Below, one piece after another: positions 9,150 to 15,477 of a DNA stretch of 15,480 nucleotides. The translations under genes and the position numbers were made by a program. The notes beneath the pieces are model-generated. The model saw only the letters and a program-made list of their open reading frames with translations, did no database searches and was not told where the DNA came from. The stretch is from DASUZB01 sp036377075 (lineage in GTDB: Bacteria; Actinomycetota; CALGFH01), in contig DASUZB010000076.1 in the NCBI GenBank assembly GCA_036377075.1, forward strand, positions 1-15,480, given 5' to 3'. Each line of letters begins with the position of its first letter. The stretch's first letter is position 1.

Positions 9150-10553
9150 CTAGAGGCGGCCAAGCTCGTCGCCGACGACGGCGGCGAGGCGCTCGGCTAC
9201 CTCGCGGGCGCCGGCCTCGGTCGGCGCCTCGACCATGACGCGGACCAGCGGCTCGGTGCCCGACGCGCGCACCAGCACCCGGCCGCGGTCGCCGAGGGCG
9301 GCCTCCTCGGCCGCGACGGCGGCGCGGATCGCCGCCGAGGCCGCCATGGCGTCACGGTCGGCGACGCGCACGTTGACCAGCACCTGCGGCAGGCGGCGCA
9401 TGACCGTGGCCAGCTCGGAGAGGGGCCGGCCGCTGCGGGCCATGATCGCCAGCAGCCGCAGCGCGGTGAGCACGCCGTCCCCGGTGGTGGCGCGGTCCAG
9501 GAAGATGATGTGGCCGGACTGCTCGCCGCCGAGGGCGTGGCCGCCCGCGCGCATGGCCTCCAGCACGTAGCGGTCGCCGACGGCGGTCTGCACCACCTCG
9601 ACGCCGTGCGCCGCCATCGCCTGCCTGAAGCCGAGGTTGGTCATCACCGTGGTGACCACCGTGCCGGTCGGCAGGGCGCCGCGCTCGCGTTCGTCGAGCG
9701 CGGCCACCGCCAGGATCACGTCGCCGTCGACCAGCTCGCCGTGCTCGTCGACGGCGATCAGGCGATCGGCGTCGCCGTCGTGGGCGAGGCCGACCTGGGC
9801 GTCGGCGCGGCGCACCGCCGCCTGCACGTGCCCCGGGTGGGTGGAGCCGACCCCGGCGTTGATGTTCTCCCCGTCCGGCTCGGCCGCCAGCGCGGTGACC
9901 CGCGCGCCGGCGCGCCGGTACGCCTCCGGCGCGACCGCGGCGGCGGCGCCGTTGGCGCAGTCCACCACGACCTTCAGGCCGCCGAGGTCGGGCACGCCCT
10001 CGAGCAGGTGGGCGAGGTAGGCCTCGACCGCGTCGCCGGCCTCCCGCACCCGTCCGACCGCGCCCGCCAGCGGCCGCGGCGCCTCCTGGTCGGCCGAGCC
10101 GAGGGCGGCCTCGATGCGCTCCTCGAGCTCGTCGGGCAGCTTGAAGCCCTCCGGGCCGAAGAACTTGATGCCGTTGTCGGGCATGGGATTGTGCGAGGCG
10201 GAGATGACGGCGCCGGCCGCCGCCCGGTAGTGGCGCGTGAGGAAGGCGACCGCCGGGGTCGGCACGACGCCGACCAGCAGCGCGTCCCCGCCGGCGCTGC
10301 AGATCCCGGCGACGAGGGCGCTCTCCAGCAGGTGCCCGGAAGCGCGCGGGTCGCGCCCGACCACCACCAACGGCCGGCCGGCGTGCGCCGGGCTGATTGG
10401 CTGAAGCGCGTCAGCCCCGGTTGGCTGCAGCGCGTGAGCCCCGGCCGCCCACAGCGCCCCGACGGCGGCGCGCCCCAGGGCGAGCGCCAGCTCCGGGGTG
10501 AGGTCGCCGTTTGCCCTTCCGCGCACGCCATCGGTCCCGAAGAGCTTCCCCAA
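9150..10553 (-). CDS. glmM: Phosphoglucosamine mutase
   Basis: GlmM converts glucosamine-6-phosphate to glucosamine-1-phosphate for UDP-GlcNAc synthesis in the cytoplasm. Reading from the TTG at 10553 gives 467 residues beginning MGKLFGTDGVRG, the standard GlmM opening. GGGAG lies seven bases upstream (10565-10561). Signatures include the catalytic loop GAVISASHNPMPDNGIKFFG (phosphorylated serine near residue 120), the metal-binding AHDGDADRLIAVD, and the sugar-binding GGEQSGHIIF. The C-terminal phosphate-binding motif is RASGTEPLVRVMVEA. The protein is about 15-20 residues longer than typical GlmM, because a tandem GAHALQPT/GADALQPI repeat lies just before the VVVGRD strand. An upstream GTG (10607) would add 18 residues unlike the family. 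The gene is divergent from the zinc-ribbon gene and followed by a small membrane protein. Confidence 0.96.
   Translation of the reverse strand: MGKLFGTDGVRGRANGDLTPELALALGRAAVGALWAAGAHALQPTGADALQPISPAHAGRPLVVVGRDPRASGHLLESALVAGICSAGGDALLVGVVPTPAVAFLTRHYRAAAGAVISASHNPMPDNGIKFFGPEGFKLPDELEERIEAALGSADQEAPRPLAGAVGRVREAGDAVEAYLAHLLEGVPDLGGLKVVVDCANGAAAAVAPEAYRRAGARVTALAAEPDGENINAGVGSTHPGHVQAAVRRADAQVGLAHDGDADRLIAVDEHGELVDGDVILAVAALDERERGALPTGTVVTTVMTNLGFRQAMAAHGVEVVQTAVGDRYVLEAMRAGGHALGGEQSGHIIFLDRATTGDGVLTALRLLAIMARSGRPLSELATVMRRLPQVLVNVRVADRDAMAASAAIRAAVAAEEAALGDRGRVLVRASGTEPLVRVMVEAPTEAGAREVAERLAAVVGDELGRL
10397..10444 (-). repeat. 24-bp tandem duplication within glmM
   Basis: Two adjacent 24-base units (10397-10420 and 10421-10444) differ at two positions. 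Because 24 is a multiple of three, the duplication adds eight residues in frame and keeps the glmM reading frame. The first unit also contains a short inverted repeat, GGCTGA and TCAGCC. Confidence 0.9.
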
Positions 10554-10727
10554 GAGCCTGCTCCCGTCGTCGGTGGCGGTCCGCGTGGTGAGAGGGCATT
10601 GTGCCACGACCGCGCTGACCGCTTAGTGAGTTTCGCCCGAGGTGCGAGTCGCGGCCGAACCTGATATCGATCGCATGACCGTTCCAAACGCCCGTCCCGG
10701 TCGGGCCAGCGTGAAACGGAAGCACCC
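10554..10727. promoter_or_regulatory. Divergent control region between glmM and the zinc-ribbon gene
   Basis: These 174 bases must serve two divergent genes. Part of the gap is unusually AT-rich for the window (around 10660-10690, with the palindromes GATATC and CGATCG). On the minus strand, TGGCACAAT (10606-10598) resembles an extended -10 for glmM, without a good -35. For the plus-strand gene I found no convincing promoter hexamers; GGAAG lies five bases before its ATG. The region is regulatory by position, and individual boxes are unproven. Confidence 0.35.
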
Positions 10728-11843
10728 ATGGGACAACGTACCTGTCCGAACTGCGGCACCACCAACGCCCAGAACGCGAGTACCTGCTCCTGGTGCGGCC
10801 GTTCGCTCGACGACGACGCCACCCAGCCGATCGGCGGCCCGGTCACGCCTCCCCAGGACGAGCAGCCCACCGCCGCCGGCTGGCAGCGTGGCGACACCGC
10901 CCCGGATCAGCCCGCCGGCGGATCCTGGGACGCGGCACCGACCCAGCAGCAGCCGACCGGGCGTTCCTGGGAGGCCGAGGGGTCGGCGCAGCAGTCGCGT
11001 GGCGGGGCCTGGGAGCCCCCCAGCCCGGCGCAGCCCGCCGGTGGGTCCTGGGAGGCGTCACCGACCCAGCAGCAGCCGCAGGGCGGCGCCTGGGAGCCGC
11101 CGCCAAGCCAGCCGCAGGGTGCCCCGTCGTGGGAGCCCGGCGAGCAGCGGCCCGCCGGGGGTGGCTGGCAGCAAGGCGGCGGGTCGTGGGAGTACGGCCA
11201 GGGCGCCCAGGCCTCCGGCCAGCAGGCCGGCTGGGGCGCCCAGGGCGGCGCCGCGCAGCCGTGGGGCACGCCCGGCCCGACCTCCCAGGGGCGGCGCCGG
11301 CCGCTGCTCTGGGTGGCGCTCGGCGTGGTGGTGCTGCTGGTGCTCGTCGGGATCGGGATCGCCGCGATGAACATCAGCGGCACGGTGGGCAAGGTGGCCC
11401 GGTCCAACCAGCCGCTGCAGGCGCCGGCGAGCATCGGCGGGCTCGCCCGCATCGACACCGGCGCGATCCGCTCGACGCTCGACCAGCAGTCGGGCCAGCT
11501 GCGCCAGAAGGGCGCCAAGAACTTCGTGGTGGCCGCGTACGGCAACGGAGGGCAGCCCGAGTTCGTCGTGGTCGCCGTCCGCGAGGCCAACGACAAGACG
11601 CGGCAGGACATCACCACCGGCTTCGACCAGGCGCTCTTGCGGCAGGGCGGCGCCGGGACCAGCCAGGCCCAGACCTACAAGCAGGGCAGCGTCGAGTACC
11701 GCTGCACCTCGTCCCAGCTCGGCGCGACCGTGGCGATCTGCCGCTTCAACGACGGCGACGTGGTCGGCTTCGGCTTCAGCGGCACCCAGAACCCCCAGCG
11801 GGTGAGCCAGTTCACCGCCGAGGCCCGCGACAAGATGAAGTAG
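10728..11843 (+). CDS. Zinc-ribbon, Trp-repeat, single-pass membrane protein
   Basis: The 371-residue protein starts with a zinc ribbon, CPNCG (Cys6, Cys9) and CSWCG (Cys20, Cys23). Residues about 30-188 are a disordered Gln/Pro/Gly-rich region. Within it lie roughly six repeats of 12-14 residues built on G-G-S/A-W-E/D, with Trp at 67, 81, 95, 108, 122 and 135. A basic GRRRR stop-transfer and one membrane span follow (about 192-214, PLLWVALGVVVLLVLVGIGIAAM), then an exported domain of about 155 residues with two cysteines (326, 338) that could pair. The topology implied is a cytoplasmic zinc ribbon and an extracytoplasmic sensor-like or wall-facing domain. Similar architectures occur as uncharacterised actinobacterial proteins; I cannot assign a function. 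It is the only plus-strand gene here, and its stop is ten bases from the rpsI stop. Confidence 0.85.
   Translation: MGQRTCPNCGTTNAQNASTCSWCGRSLDDDATQPIGGPVTPPQDEQPTAAGWQRGDTAPDQPAGGSWDAAPTQQQPTGRSWEAEGSAQQSRGGAWEPPSPAQPAGGSWEASPTQQQPQGGAWEPPPSQPQGAPSWEPGEQRPAGGGWQQGGGSWEYGQGAQASGQQAGWGAQGGAAQPWGTPGPTSQGRRRPLLWVALGVVVLLVLVGIGIAAMNISGTVGKVARSNQPLQAPASIGGLARIDTGAIRSTLDQQSGQLRQKGAKNFVVAAYGNGGQPEFVVVAVREANDKTRQDITTGFDQALLRQGGAGTSQAQTYKQGSVEYRCTSSQLGATVAICRFNDGDVVGFGFSGTQNPQRVSQFTAEARDKMK
10917..11165 (+). repeat. Degenerate 36-42 bp coding repeats (Trp-containing)
   Basis: Six to seven imperfect tandem units encode G-G-S/A-W-E/D followed by Gln/Pro/Ser-rich residues. Units one and four are most alike, sharing APTQQQPTG-type and SPTQQQPQG-type stretches, and they also resemble each other at DNA level (ACCGACCCAGCAGCAGCCG near 10939 and 11062). 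The pattern suggests growth by unequal duplication in a disordered region. Confidence 0.75.
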
Positions 11844-11860
11844 CGCGGGCCGCTCAGCGC
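11842..11860. terminator. Possible short bidirectional hairpin at the convergent gene ends
   Basis: The two stop codons are ten bases apart. AGCGC and GCGCT flank this junction, and a shorter AGCG-loop-CGCT also fits. The stem is weak and has no U-run on either strand, so transcription from each side may read into the other gene. Confidence 0.25.
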
Positions 11861-12252
11861 TTGGAGTACTGGGGCGCCTTGCGGGCCTTCTTGAGGCCGT
11901 ACTTCTTGCGTTCGACCTCGCGCGCGTCGCGGGTCAGGAAGCCGCGCTTCTTCAGCTCGCCGCGCAGCTCCTCGTCGAGGTCGATGAGGGCACGGGCGAT
12001 GCCGTGGCGCAGCGCCCCGGCCTGGCCGGAGATGCCGCCGCCGACCAGGCTGGCGATCACGTCGTAGCGCTCGAGGGTGTTGGTCACCCGCAAGGGCTCG
12101 GTGATCAGCCGGCGGTGGGTCGGGTTGGGGAAGTAGTCGTCGAGCGGGCGGCCGTTGAGCTTGAACGTGCCGGTCCCCTCGATGAGGCGCACCCGGACGA
12201 TGGCCTCCTTGCGGCGGCCGGTGCCCCGGGCGAGCTGAGTGGGAGCAGCCAA
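11854..12252 (-). CDS. rpsI: 30S ribosomal protein S9 (uS9)
   Basis: S9 is a small-subunit head protein whose C-terminal tail reaches the P-site tRNA. The 132-residue product has GTGRRKEAIVRVRL near the start, LNGRPLDDYFPN, the conserved SLVGGGISGQAGALRHGIARAL and the basic C-terminus APQYSKR, whose SKR tail is invariant in the family. The length is normal. The start is a TTG at 12252, fixed by a full AGGAGG nine bases upstream (12267-12262), directly after the rplM stop. It is co-transcribed with rplM across a 16-base gap, the usual L13-S9 pair. It is convergent with the zinc-ribbon gene. Confidence 0.97.
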   Translation of the reverse strand: MAAPTQLARGTGRRKEAIVRVRLIEGTGTFKLNGRPLDDYFPNPTHRRLITEPLRVTNTLERYDVIASLVGGGISGQAGALRHGIARALIDLDEELRGELKKRGFLTRDAREVERKKYGLKKARKAPQYSKR

Positions 12253-12261
12253 CTGAGCGAT

Positions 12262-12267
12262 CCTCCT
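12262..12267 (-). promoter_or_regulatory. Ribosome-binding site that fixes the TTG start of rpsI
   Basis: AGGAGG on the minus strand, nine bases before the TTG at 12252. No in-frame ATG or GTG near the S9 N-terminus has comparable support. Confidence 0.85.
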
Positions 12268-12268
12268 G

Positions 12269-12739
12269 TCACGCCTGCTTGGCGCCTGATTCCGGGCCGA
12301 GCTCCAGCGGCACCGGCTGCTGGGCGGAATGCGGGTGGGTGGGGCCGTCGTAGACCTTCAGCTTGGAGGCCATCTGCCGGCCGATGCGGTTGTGCGGCAG
12401 CATCCCCTTGACCGCCTTCTCGACGGCGCGCGACGGGCGCTGGGCGAGCAGCACGCCGTAGGGCGTGGCCTTGAGGCCGCCGGGGTAGCCGGAGTGCCTG
12501 TAGGCCATCTTCTGCTCCCGCTTCTTCCCGGTGAGCTGGACCTTGGCCGCGTTGACCACGATCACGTGGTCGCCGGTGTCGATGTGGGGGGCGAAGATCG
12601 GCTTGTGCTTGCCGCGCAGGATGCGTGCGACCTGGGCGGCGAGGCGCCCGAGGGTGAGGCCGTCGGCGTCGACGACGTACCAGGTGCGCTTGATGTCCTG
12701 CGGGCGTGGCGAGAACGTCCGCTGGCTGGCGACGGGCAT
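12269..12739 (-). CDS. rplM: 50S ribosomal protein L13 (uL13)
   Basis: L13 is an early-assembling large-subunit protein. The 156-residue reading contains KRTWYVVDADGLTLGRLAAQ (about 18-36), RGKHKPIFAPHIDTGDHVIVVNAAKV (about 42-67), YRHSGYPGGLK (80-90), the GMLPHNRIGRQMASKLKVY core (112-130) and HPHSAQQPVPLEL, all standard for the family. The ATG at 12739 is chosen because GGAG lies nine bases upstream and the protein then starts close to the usual N-terminus. The ATG at 12754 would add five residues. Even so it is slightly longer than the usual 142-147 residues, with a few extra residues at each end. It is first in the rplM-rpsI operon, with a promoter at 12822-12850. Confidence 0.97.
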   Translation of the reverse strand: MPVASQRTFSPRPQDIKRTWYVVDADGLTLGRLAAQVARILRGKHKPIFAPHIDTGDHVIVVNAAKVQLTGKKREQKMAYRHSGYPGGLKATPYGVLLAQRPSRAVEKAVKGMLPHNRIGRQMASKLKVYDGPTHPHSAQQPVPLELGPESGAKQA

Positions 12740-12795
12740 GCGAGCAAACTCCATGACGGGCGAGGGCGTTGGGCGGACACGTGCACGCGCGTACG

Positions 12796-12812
12796 GCACG
12801 GCCTGCCCGTGC
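12796..12812 (-). promoter_or_regulatory. Hairpin in the rplM leader
   Basis: A perfect 6-bp stem (GCACGG and CCGTGC) with a five-base loop lies in the first 20 bases of the predicted rplM transcript, about 57 bases before the start codon. L13 leader RNAs that control this operon are known in other bacteria, but I cannot match this leader to them by eye. Confidence 0.4.
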
Positions 12813-12821
12813 AGACGGTCA

Positions 12822-12850
12822 AGGCTAGCGGTCTTCGCCGCCGACGGCAA
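12822..12850 (-). promoter_or_regulatory. Promoter of the rplM-rpsI operon
   Basis: The minus strand reads TTGCCG (12850-12845), 17 bases, then TAGCCT (12827-12822). Spacing is ideal, with the key bases TTG of -35 and TA...T of -10 present. It lies between the truA stop and rplM, and predicts a leader of about 75 bases. Confidence 0.6.
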
Positions 12851-12861
12851 CTGGGCGGGGG

Positions 12862-13623
12862 TCACGGCGTGGCCGGCGGGGCGAGCGCGGGCGGGTAGGT
12901 GACCTTCTCGAGCACCAGGCCGTGGGGCGGGGCGATCTGGCCGGCGGCGGCGCGGTCGCGGCCGGCGAGCACCGCGGCGGTGCCGGCCGGGTCGCGGCGG
13001 CCGTCGCCGACGGCGAGCAGGTAGCCGACGATGCCGCGCACCATCTGCCAGCAGAACGCGTCGGCCACCACGCGCACCTCGACCAGGCCGCGGACGCGCC
13101 GTACGCCGAGGGAGCGGAGCCGGCGGGTGGTGCTGGCGCCGGCGCGGGCGCGGCAGAAGGCGGCGAAGTCGTGCTCGCCCACCAGGCAGGCGGCCGCCTG
13201 GCGCATCGGCACCAGGTCGAGCGGGCGCCGCCAGGCGAGCACGTAGCTCCTGGTCAGCGGGTCAGGGTCGCCGGAGTCGTCGATCCGGTAGCGGTACTGG
13301 CGGCGCACGGCCGAGAAGCGGGCGTCGAAGCCGTCGGGCGCCCAGTCGGCGAGCCGCACCACCAGCGCGGGGCCGAGGGCGGCGTTGAGGGCACGGCGCA
13401 CCCGCGCCGGGTCGAGGCGGGCGGGGACGTCGGCGTGGACGACCTGGCCGTGGGCGTGGACCCCGGCGTCGGTACGGCCCGCGCCGACGGTCACGACCGG
13501 CGCGCGGGCGAGCCGGGCCAGGGCCGCTTCCAGCTCGCCCTGGACGGTGCGCCGGTCAGGCTGGCGCGCGAAGCCGGTGAAGCCGCCGCCGTCGTAGGCG
13601 ACCAGCAGCCGCAGCCGCCGCGT
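12862..13623 (-). CDS. truA: tRNA pseudouridine(38-40) synthase TruA, start codon uncertain
   Basis: TruA isomerises uridines 38-40 in the tRNA anticodon arm. The protein carries RLRLLVAYDGGGFTGFARQP, RTVQGELEAAL and the catalytic GAGRTDAGVHAHGQVVHAD (Asp near residue 52), then FDARFSAVRRQYRYRI, DFAAFCRA, VRVVADAFCWQMVRGIVGYLLAVGDGR and the closing GLVLEKVTYPP. It is about 250 residues, normal length, and appears intact. The start is the problem: between the rplQ stop and the first conserved residues there is no in-frame ATG, GTG or TTG. The end given here marks an ACG (13623) eight bases after GAGG; a CTG at 13614 is another option. The only ordinary in-frame start is the ATG at 13806, which would add 61 Arg/Pro-rich residues read from inside rplQ. 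Coupling to rplQ is likely. Confidence 0.9.
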   Translation of the reverse strand, partial: TRRLRLLVAYDGGGFTGFARQPDRRTVQGELEAALARLARAPVVTVGAGRTDAGVHAHGQVVHADVPARLDPARVRRALNAALGPALVVRLADWAPDGFDARFSAVRRQYRYRIDDSGDPDPLTRSYVLAWRRPLDLVPMRQAAACLVGEHDFAAFCRARAGASTTRRLRSLGVRRVRGLVEVRVVADAFCWQMVRGIVGYLLAVGDGRRDPAGTAAVLAGRDRAAAGQIAPPHGLVLEKVTYPPALAPPATP

Positions 13624-13633
13624 GGCGCCCGCC

Positions 13634-14410
13634 TCAACCCTTCCCGCCGTCGTCCTTGCCGTCCTCGTCCTGCACCTCGTCCGCCTCGGCCTGGTCGTCC
13701 TCGGCGCTGGCCTGGGGCGCGGTGGCCTCCTCCTCGGCGGCCTCGGCCCGCGCCTCGTCCTCCGCCTCCTCGAGCTCCTCGGCGGCCTCGTCGGCCTCGT
13801 CCTCACCGGCGGCGGGGACGCCGGCCTCGATCTCGGCGTCGGTGGGCACGGCGGGGCGCTCCTCGTCCTCGGCGCCCTCGCCGGCGAGGGCGGCGTCGAC
13901 CTCTTCCGACTCTTCGACGTGGCGGCGCCGGGCGGCGGCGCGGCGCTGGGCGCGGTTGGCGCCCTCGGGCGCGGCCTCGCCGGTGCGCGCCCGGCGGCGG
14001 CCGAAGCGCCGGCGGCGGCCCGCCTCGCCGCCCGCCTCCTTGACCTCGCCGGCGTCGAGGTCGACCAGCTCGATCAGGGCCATGGGCGCGGAGTCGCCCG
14101 GCCGCGGGCCGAGCTTGAGGATGCGCGTGTAGCCGCCGTGACGGTCGGCGTACCGCGGCGCGATCTCCGCGAACAGCTTGTGGACGACGTCCTTGTCCCG
14201 CACCACGGTGAGGACCTGGCGCCGCGCGGCGACGTCGCCGCGCTTGGCGAAGGTGATCAGCCGCTCGGCCTGGGGCCGCAGGCGCTTGGCCTTGGCCTGG
14301 GTGGTGCGGATGCGCCCCTCCACGAACAGCGACCGGGCCAGGTTGGCGATCAGCATGCGCTCGTGGCTCGGTCCCCCGCCCAGGCGAGGCCCCTTGGTCG
14401 GGGTCGGCAT
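13634..14410 (-). CDS. rplQ: 50S ribosomal protein L17 (bL17) with a long charged C-terminal extension
   Basis: Residues 1 to about 118 are a complete L17: GPRLGGGPSHERMLIANLARSLF, GRIRTTQAKAKRLRPQAERLIT, and RYADRHGGYTRILKLGPRPGDSAPMALIELVD. The family is commonly 116-130 residues. Here it runs on to 258, first with a strongly basic block (about 131-163, many Arg), then an acidic Glu/Asp/Ala region to the end. Acidic tails on L17 are known in Actinomycetota, but this one is longer than usual and more than doubles the protein. The ATG is preceded by AGGAG nine bases upstream. The TGA overlaps the truA frame. It follows rpoA after an 86-base gap that holds a strong hairpin, and belongs to the conserved alpha-L17 group. 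Confidence 0.96.
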   Translation of the reverse strand: MPTPTKGPRLGGGPSHERMLIANLARSLFVEGRIRTTQAKAKRLRPQAERLITFAKRGDVAARRQVLTVVRDKDVVHKLFAEIAPRYADRHGGYTRILKLGPRPGDSAPMALIELVDLDAGEVKEAGGEAGRRRRFGRRRARTGEAAPEGANRAQRRAAARRRHVEESEEVDAALAGEGAEDEERPAVPTDAEIEAGVPAAGEDEADEAAEELEEAEDEARAEAAEEEATAPQASAEDDQAEADEVQDEDGKDDGGKG

Positions 14411-14469
14411 TGTTCTTTGCTCCTAATCTCGTCTCTAGCGGTGGCCACTCTTGGGTCTTCGGGGGGTGT

Positions 14470-14490
14470 GCGGGGGGCGGAGCCCCCCGC
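14470..14490. repeat. Strong G6/C6 hairpin between rpoA and rplQ
   Basis: A perfect 9-bp stem (GCGGGGGGC and GCCCCCCGC) with a three-base loop begins six bases after the rpoA stop on the minus strand. No U-run follows. It could attenuate transcription between rpoA and rplQ or protect the rpoA 3' end. Its core resembles the acpS-tail palindrome. Confidence 0.75.
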
Positions 14491-14496
14491 AGTCGC

Positions 14497-15429
14497 TCAT
14501 TCCTCGCGCAGCGAGAGGCCCAGCTCGTGCAGCTTCTCGCGGACCTCGTCGATCGACTTGGCGCCGAAGTTGCGGATGTCGAGCAGGTCGGCCTCGGACT
14601 TGGTGACCAGCTCGCCGACGGTGGTGATGCCCTCGCGCTTGAGGCAGTTGTAGGAGCGCACCGAGAGGTCCAGCTCCTCGATCGGGGTGTCGAGGTTGGC
14701 GCCCAGCGGCCCGACCTGCTCGGCGGGGCCGAGCTGCAGGCCCTCGCCACCGCCGGTGAGGTCGGCGAACAGGCTGACCAGCTCGCGCAGGGTGCCGCCG
14801 GCGGACGCCAGGGCGTCCTCCGGGCTCAGCGAGCCGTCGGTCTCGACGTCGAGGATGAGCCGGTCGTAGTTGGTCATCTCACCCGAGCGGGTGGCCTCGA
14901 CCGTGTAGCTGACCCGGCGCACCGGCGAGAAGATCGAGTCGACCGGGATGCGGCCGATCTCGTCGCTCGCCGACTTGTTGCGCTCGGCCGGCCGGTAGCC
15001 GCGGCCCTTCTCCACCCGCAGCTCCATCTCCAGCTTGGCCTTGCCGTTGAGCGTGGCGATGTGCAGCTCGGGGTTGATCACGTCGATGTCGGCCGGCGGC
15101 ACGATGTCGGCGGCGGTCACCTCGGCCTGGCCGGTCGCCCGCAGGAACATCGTGGCGGGCTCGGGCGTCTCGCTGCGCAGGCGCAGCTCCTTGACGTTCA
15201 GGATGATGTCGGTGACGTCCTCCTTCACGCCCGTGATGGACGAGAACTCGTGCAGGACGCCGTCGATCTTGATCGAGGTCACGGCCGCGCCCGGGATGGA
15301 CGACAGCAGCGTGCGCCGCAGCGAGTTGCCCAGCGTGTAGCCGAAGCCGGGCTCGAGCGGCTCGATCACGAAGCGCGTGCGGTTGTCCGCGAGCGGGTTG
15401 GTCTCGATGCGGGGACGGGAGATTTCCAT
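14497..15429 (-). CDS. rpoA: DNA-directed RNA polymerase subunit alpha
   Basis: The alpha subunit dimerises to nucleate RNA polymerase assembly, and its C-terminal domain contacts promoter DNA and activators. The 310-residue protein has the N-terminal domain signatures FVIEPLEPGFGYTLGNSLRR (about 20-39), LLSSIPGAAVTSIKIDGVLHEF and GRIPVDSIFSPVRRVSYTVE. A linker of about 20 residues follows. The C-terminal domain is at about 248-305, with IEELDLSVRSYNCLKREGI (including the DNA-binding Arg region) and LLDIRNFGAKSIDEVREKL. The length is typical for Actinomycetota. GGAGG lies about 13 bases before the ATG. Upstream genes, usually rpsM-rpsK-rpsD, lie outside the window. Confidence 0.98.
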   Translation of the reverse strand: MEISRPRIETNPLADNRTRFVIEPLEPGFGYTLGNSLRRTLLSSIPGAAVTSIKIDGVLHEFSSITGVKEDVTDIILNVKELRLRSETPEPATMFLRATGQAEVTAADIVPPADIDVINPELHIATLNGKAKLEMELRVEKGRGYRPAERNKSASDEIGRIPVDSIFSPVRRVSYTVEATRSGEMTNYDRLILDVETDGSLSPEDALASAGGTLRELVSLFADLTGGGEGLQLGPAEQVGPLGANLDTPIEELDLSVRSYNCLKREGITTVGELVTKSEADLLDIRNFGAKSIDEVREKLHELGLSLREE

Positions 15430-15451
15430 GTGCGTGCGTTCACCTCCGGCT

Positions 15452-15477
15452 CCCCTGGCCCGCCATATGACCAGGGG
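15452..15477. promoter_or_regulatory. Hairpin upstream of rpoA
   Basis: CCCCTGG (15452-15458) and CCAGGGG (15471-15477) form a perfect 7-bp stem with a 12-base loop, just before the rpoA ribosome-binding site. It lacks a U-run. It may be an intercistronic structure between rpoA and the unseen upstream gene. Confidence 0.45.

Noticed and set aside
5504..9238. 1244-codon open frame on the plus strand
   Set aside because: It lies antisense to the cyclase-like ATPase, whose domains are clear. Its translation is Gly/Ala/Arg/Gln-rich without motifs, as expected of a shadow frame in GC-rich DNA.
10554..10607. GTG start for glmM at 10607
   Set aside because: It adds 18 residues unlike GlmM; the TTG at 10553 gives the canonical N-terminus and a well-spaced ribosome-binding site.
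13624..13806. N-terminal extension of TruA from the ATG at 13806
   Set aside because: The extra 61 residues are Arg/Pro/Thr-rich and are the alternate frame of the rplQ acidic tail; TruA proteins do not have such a leader. It remains possible as a translation start but not as a functional domain.
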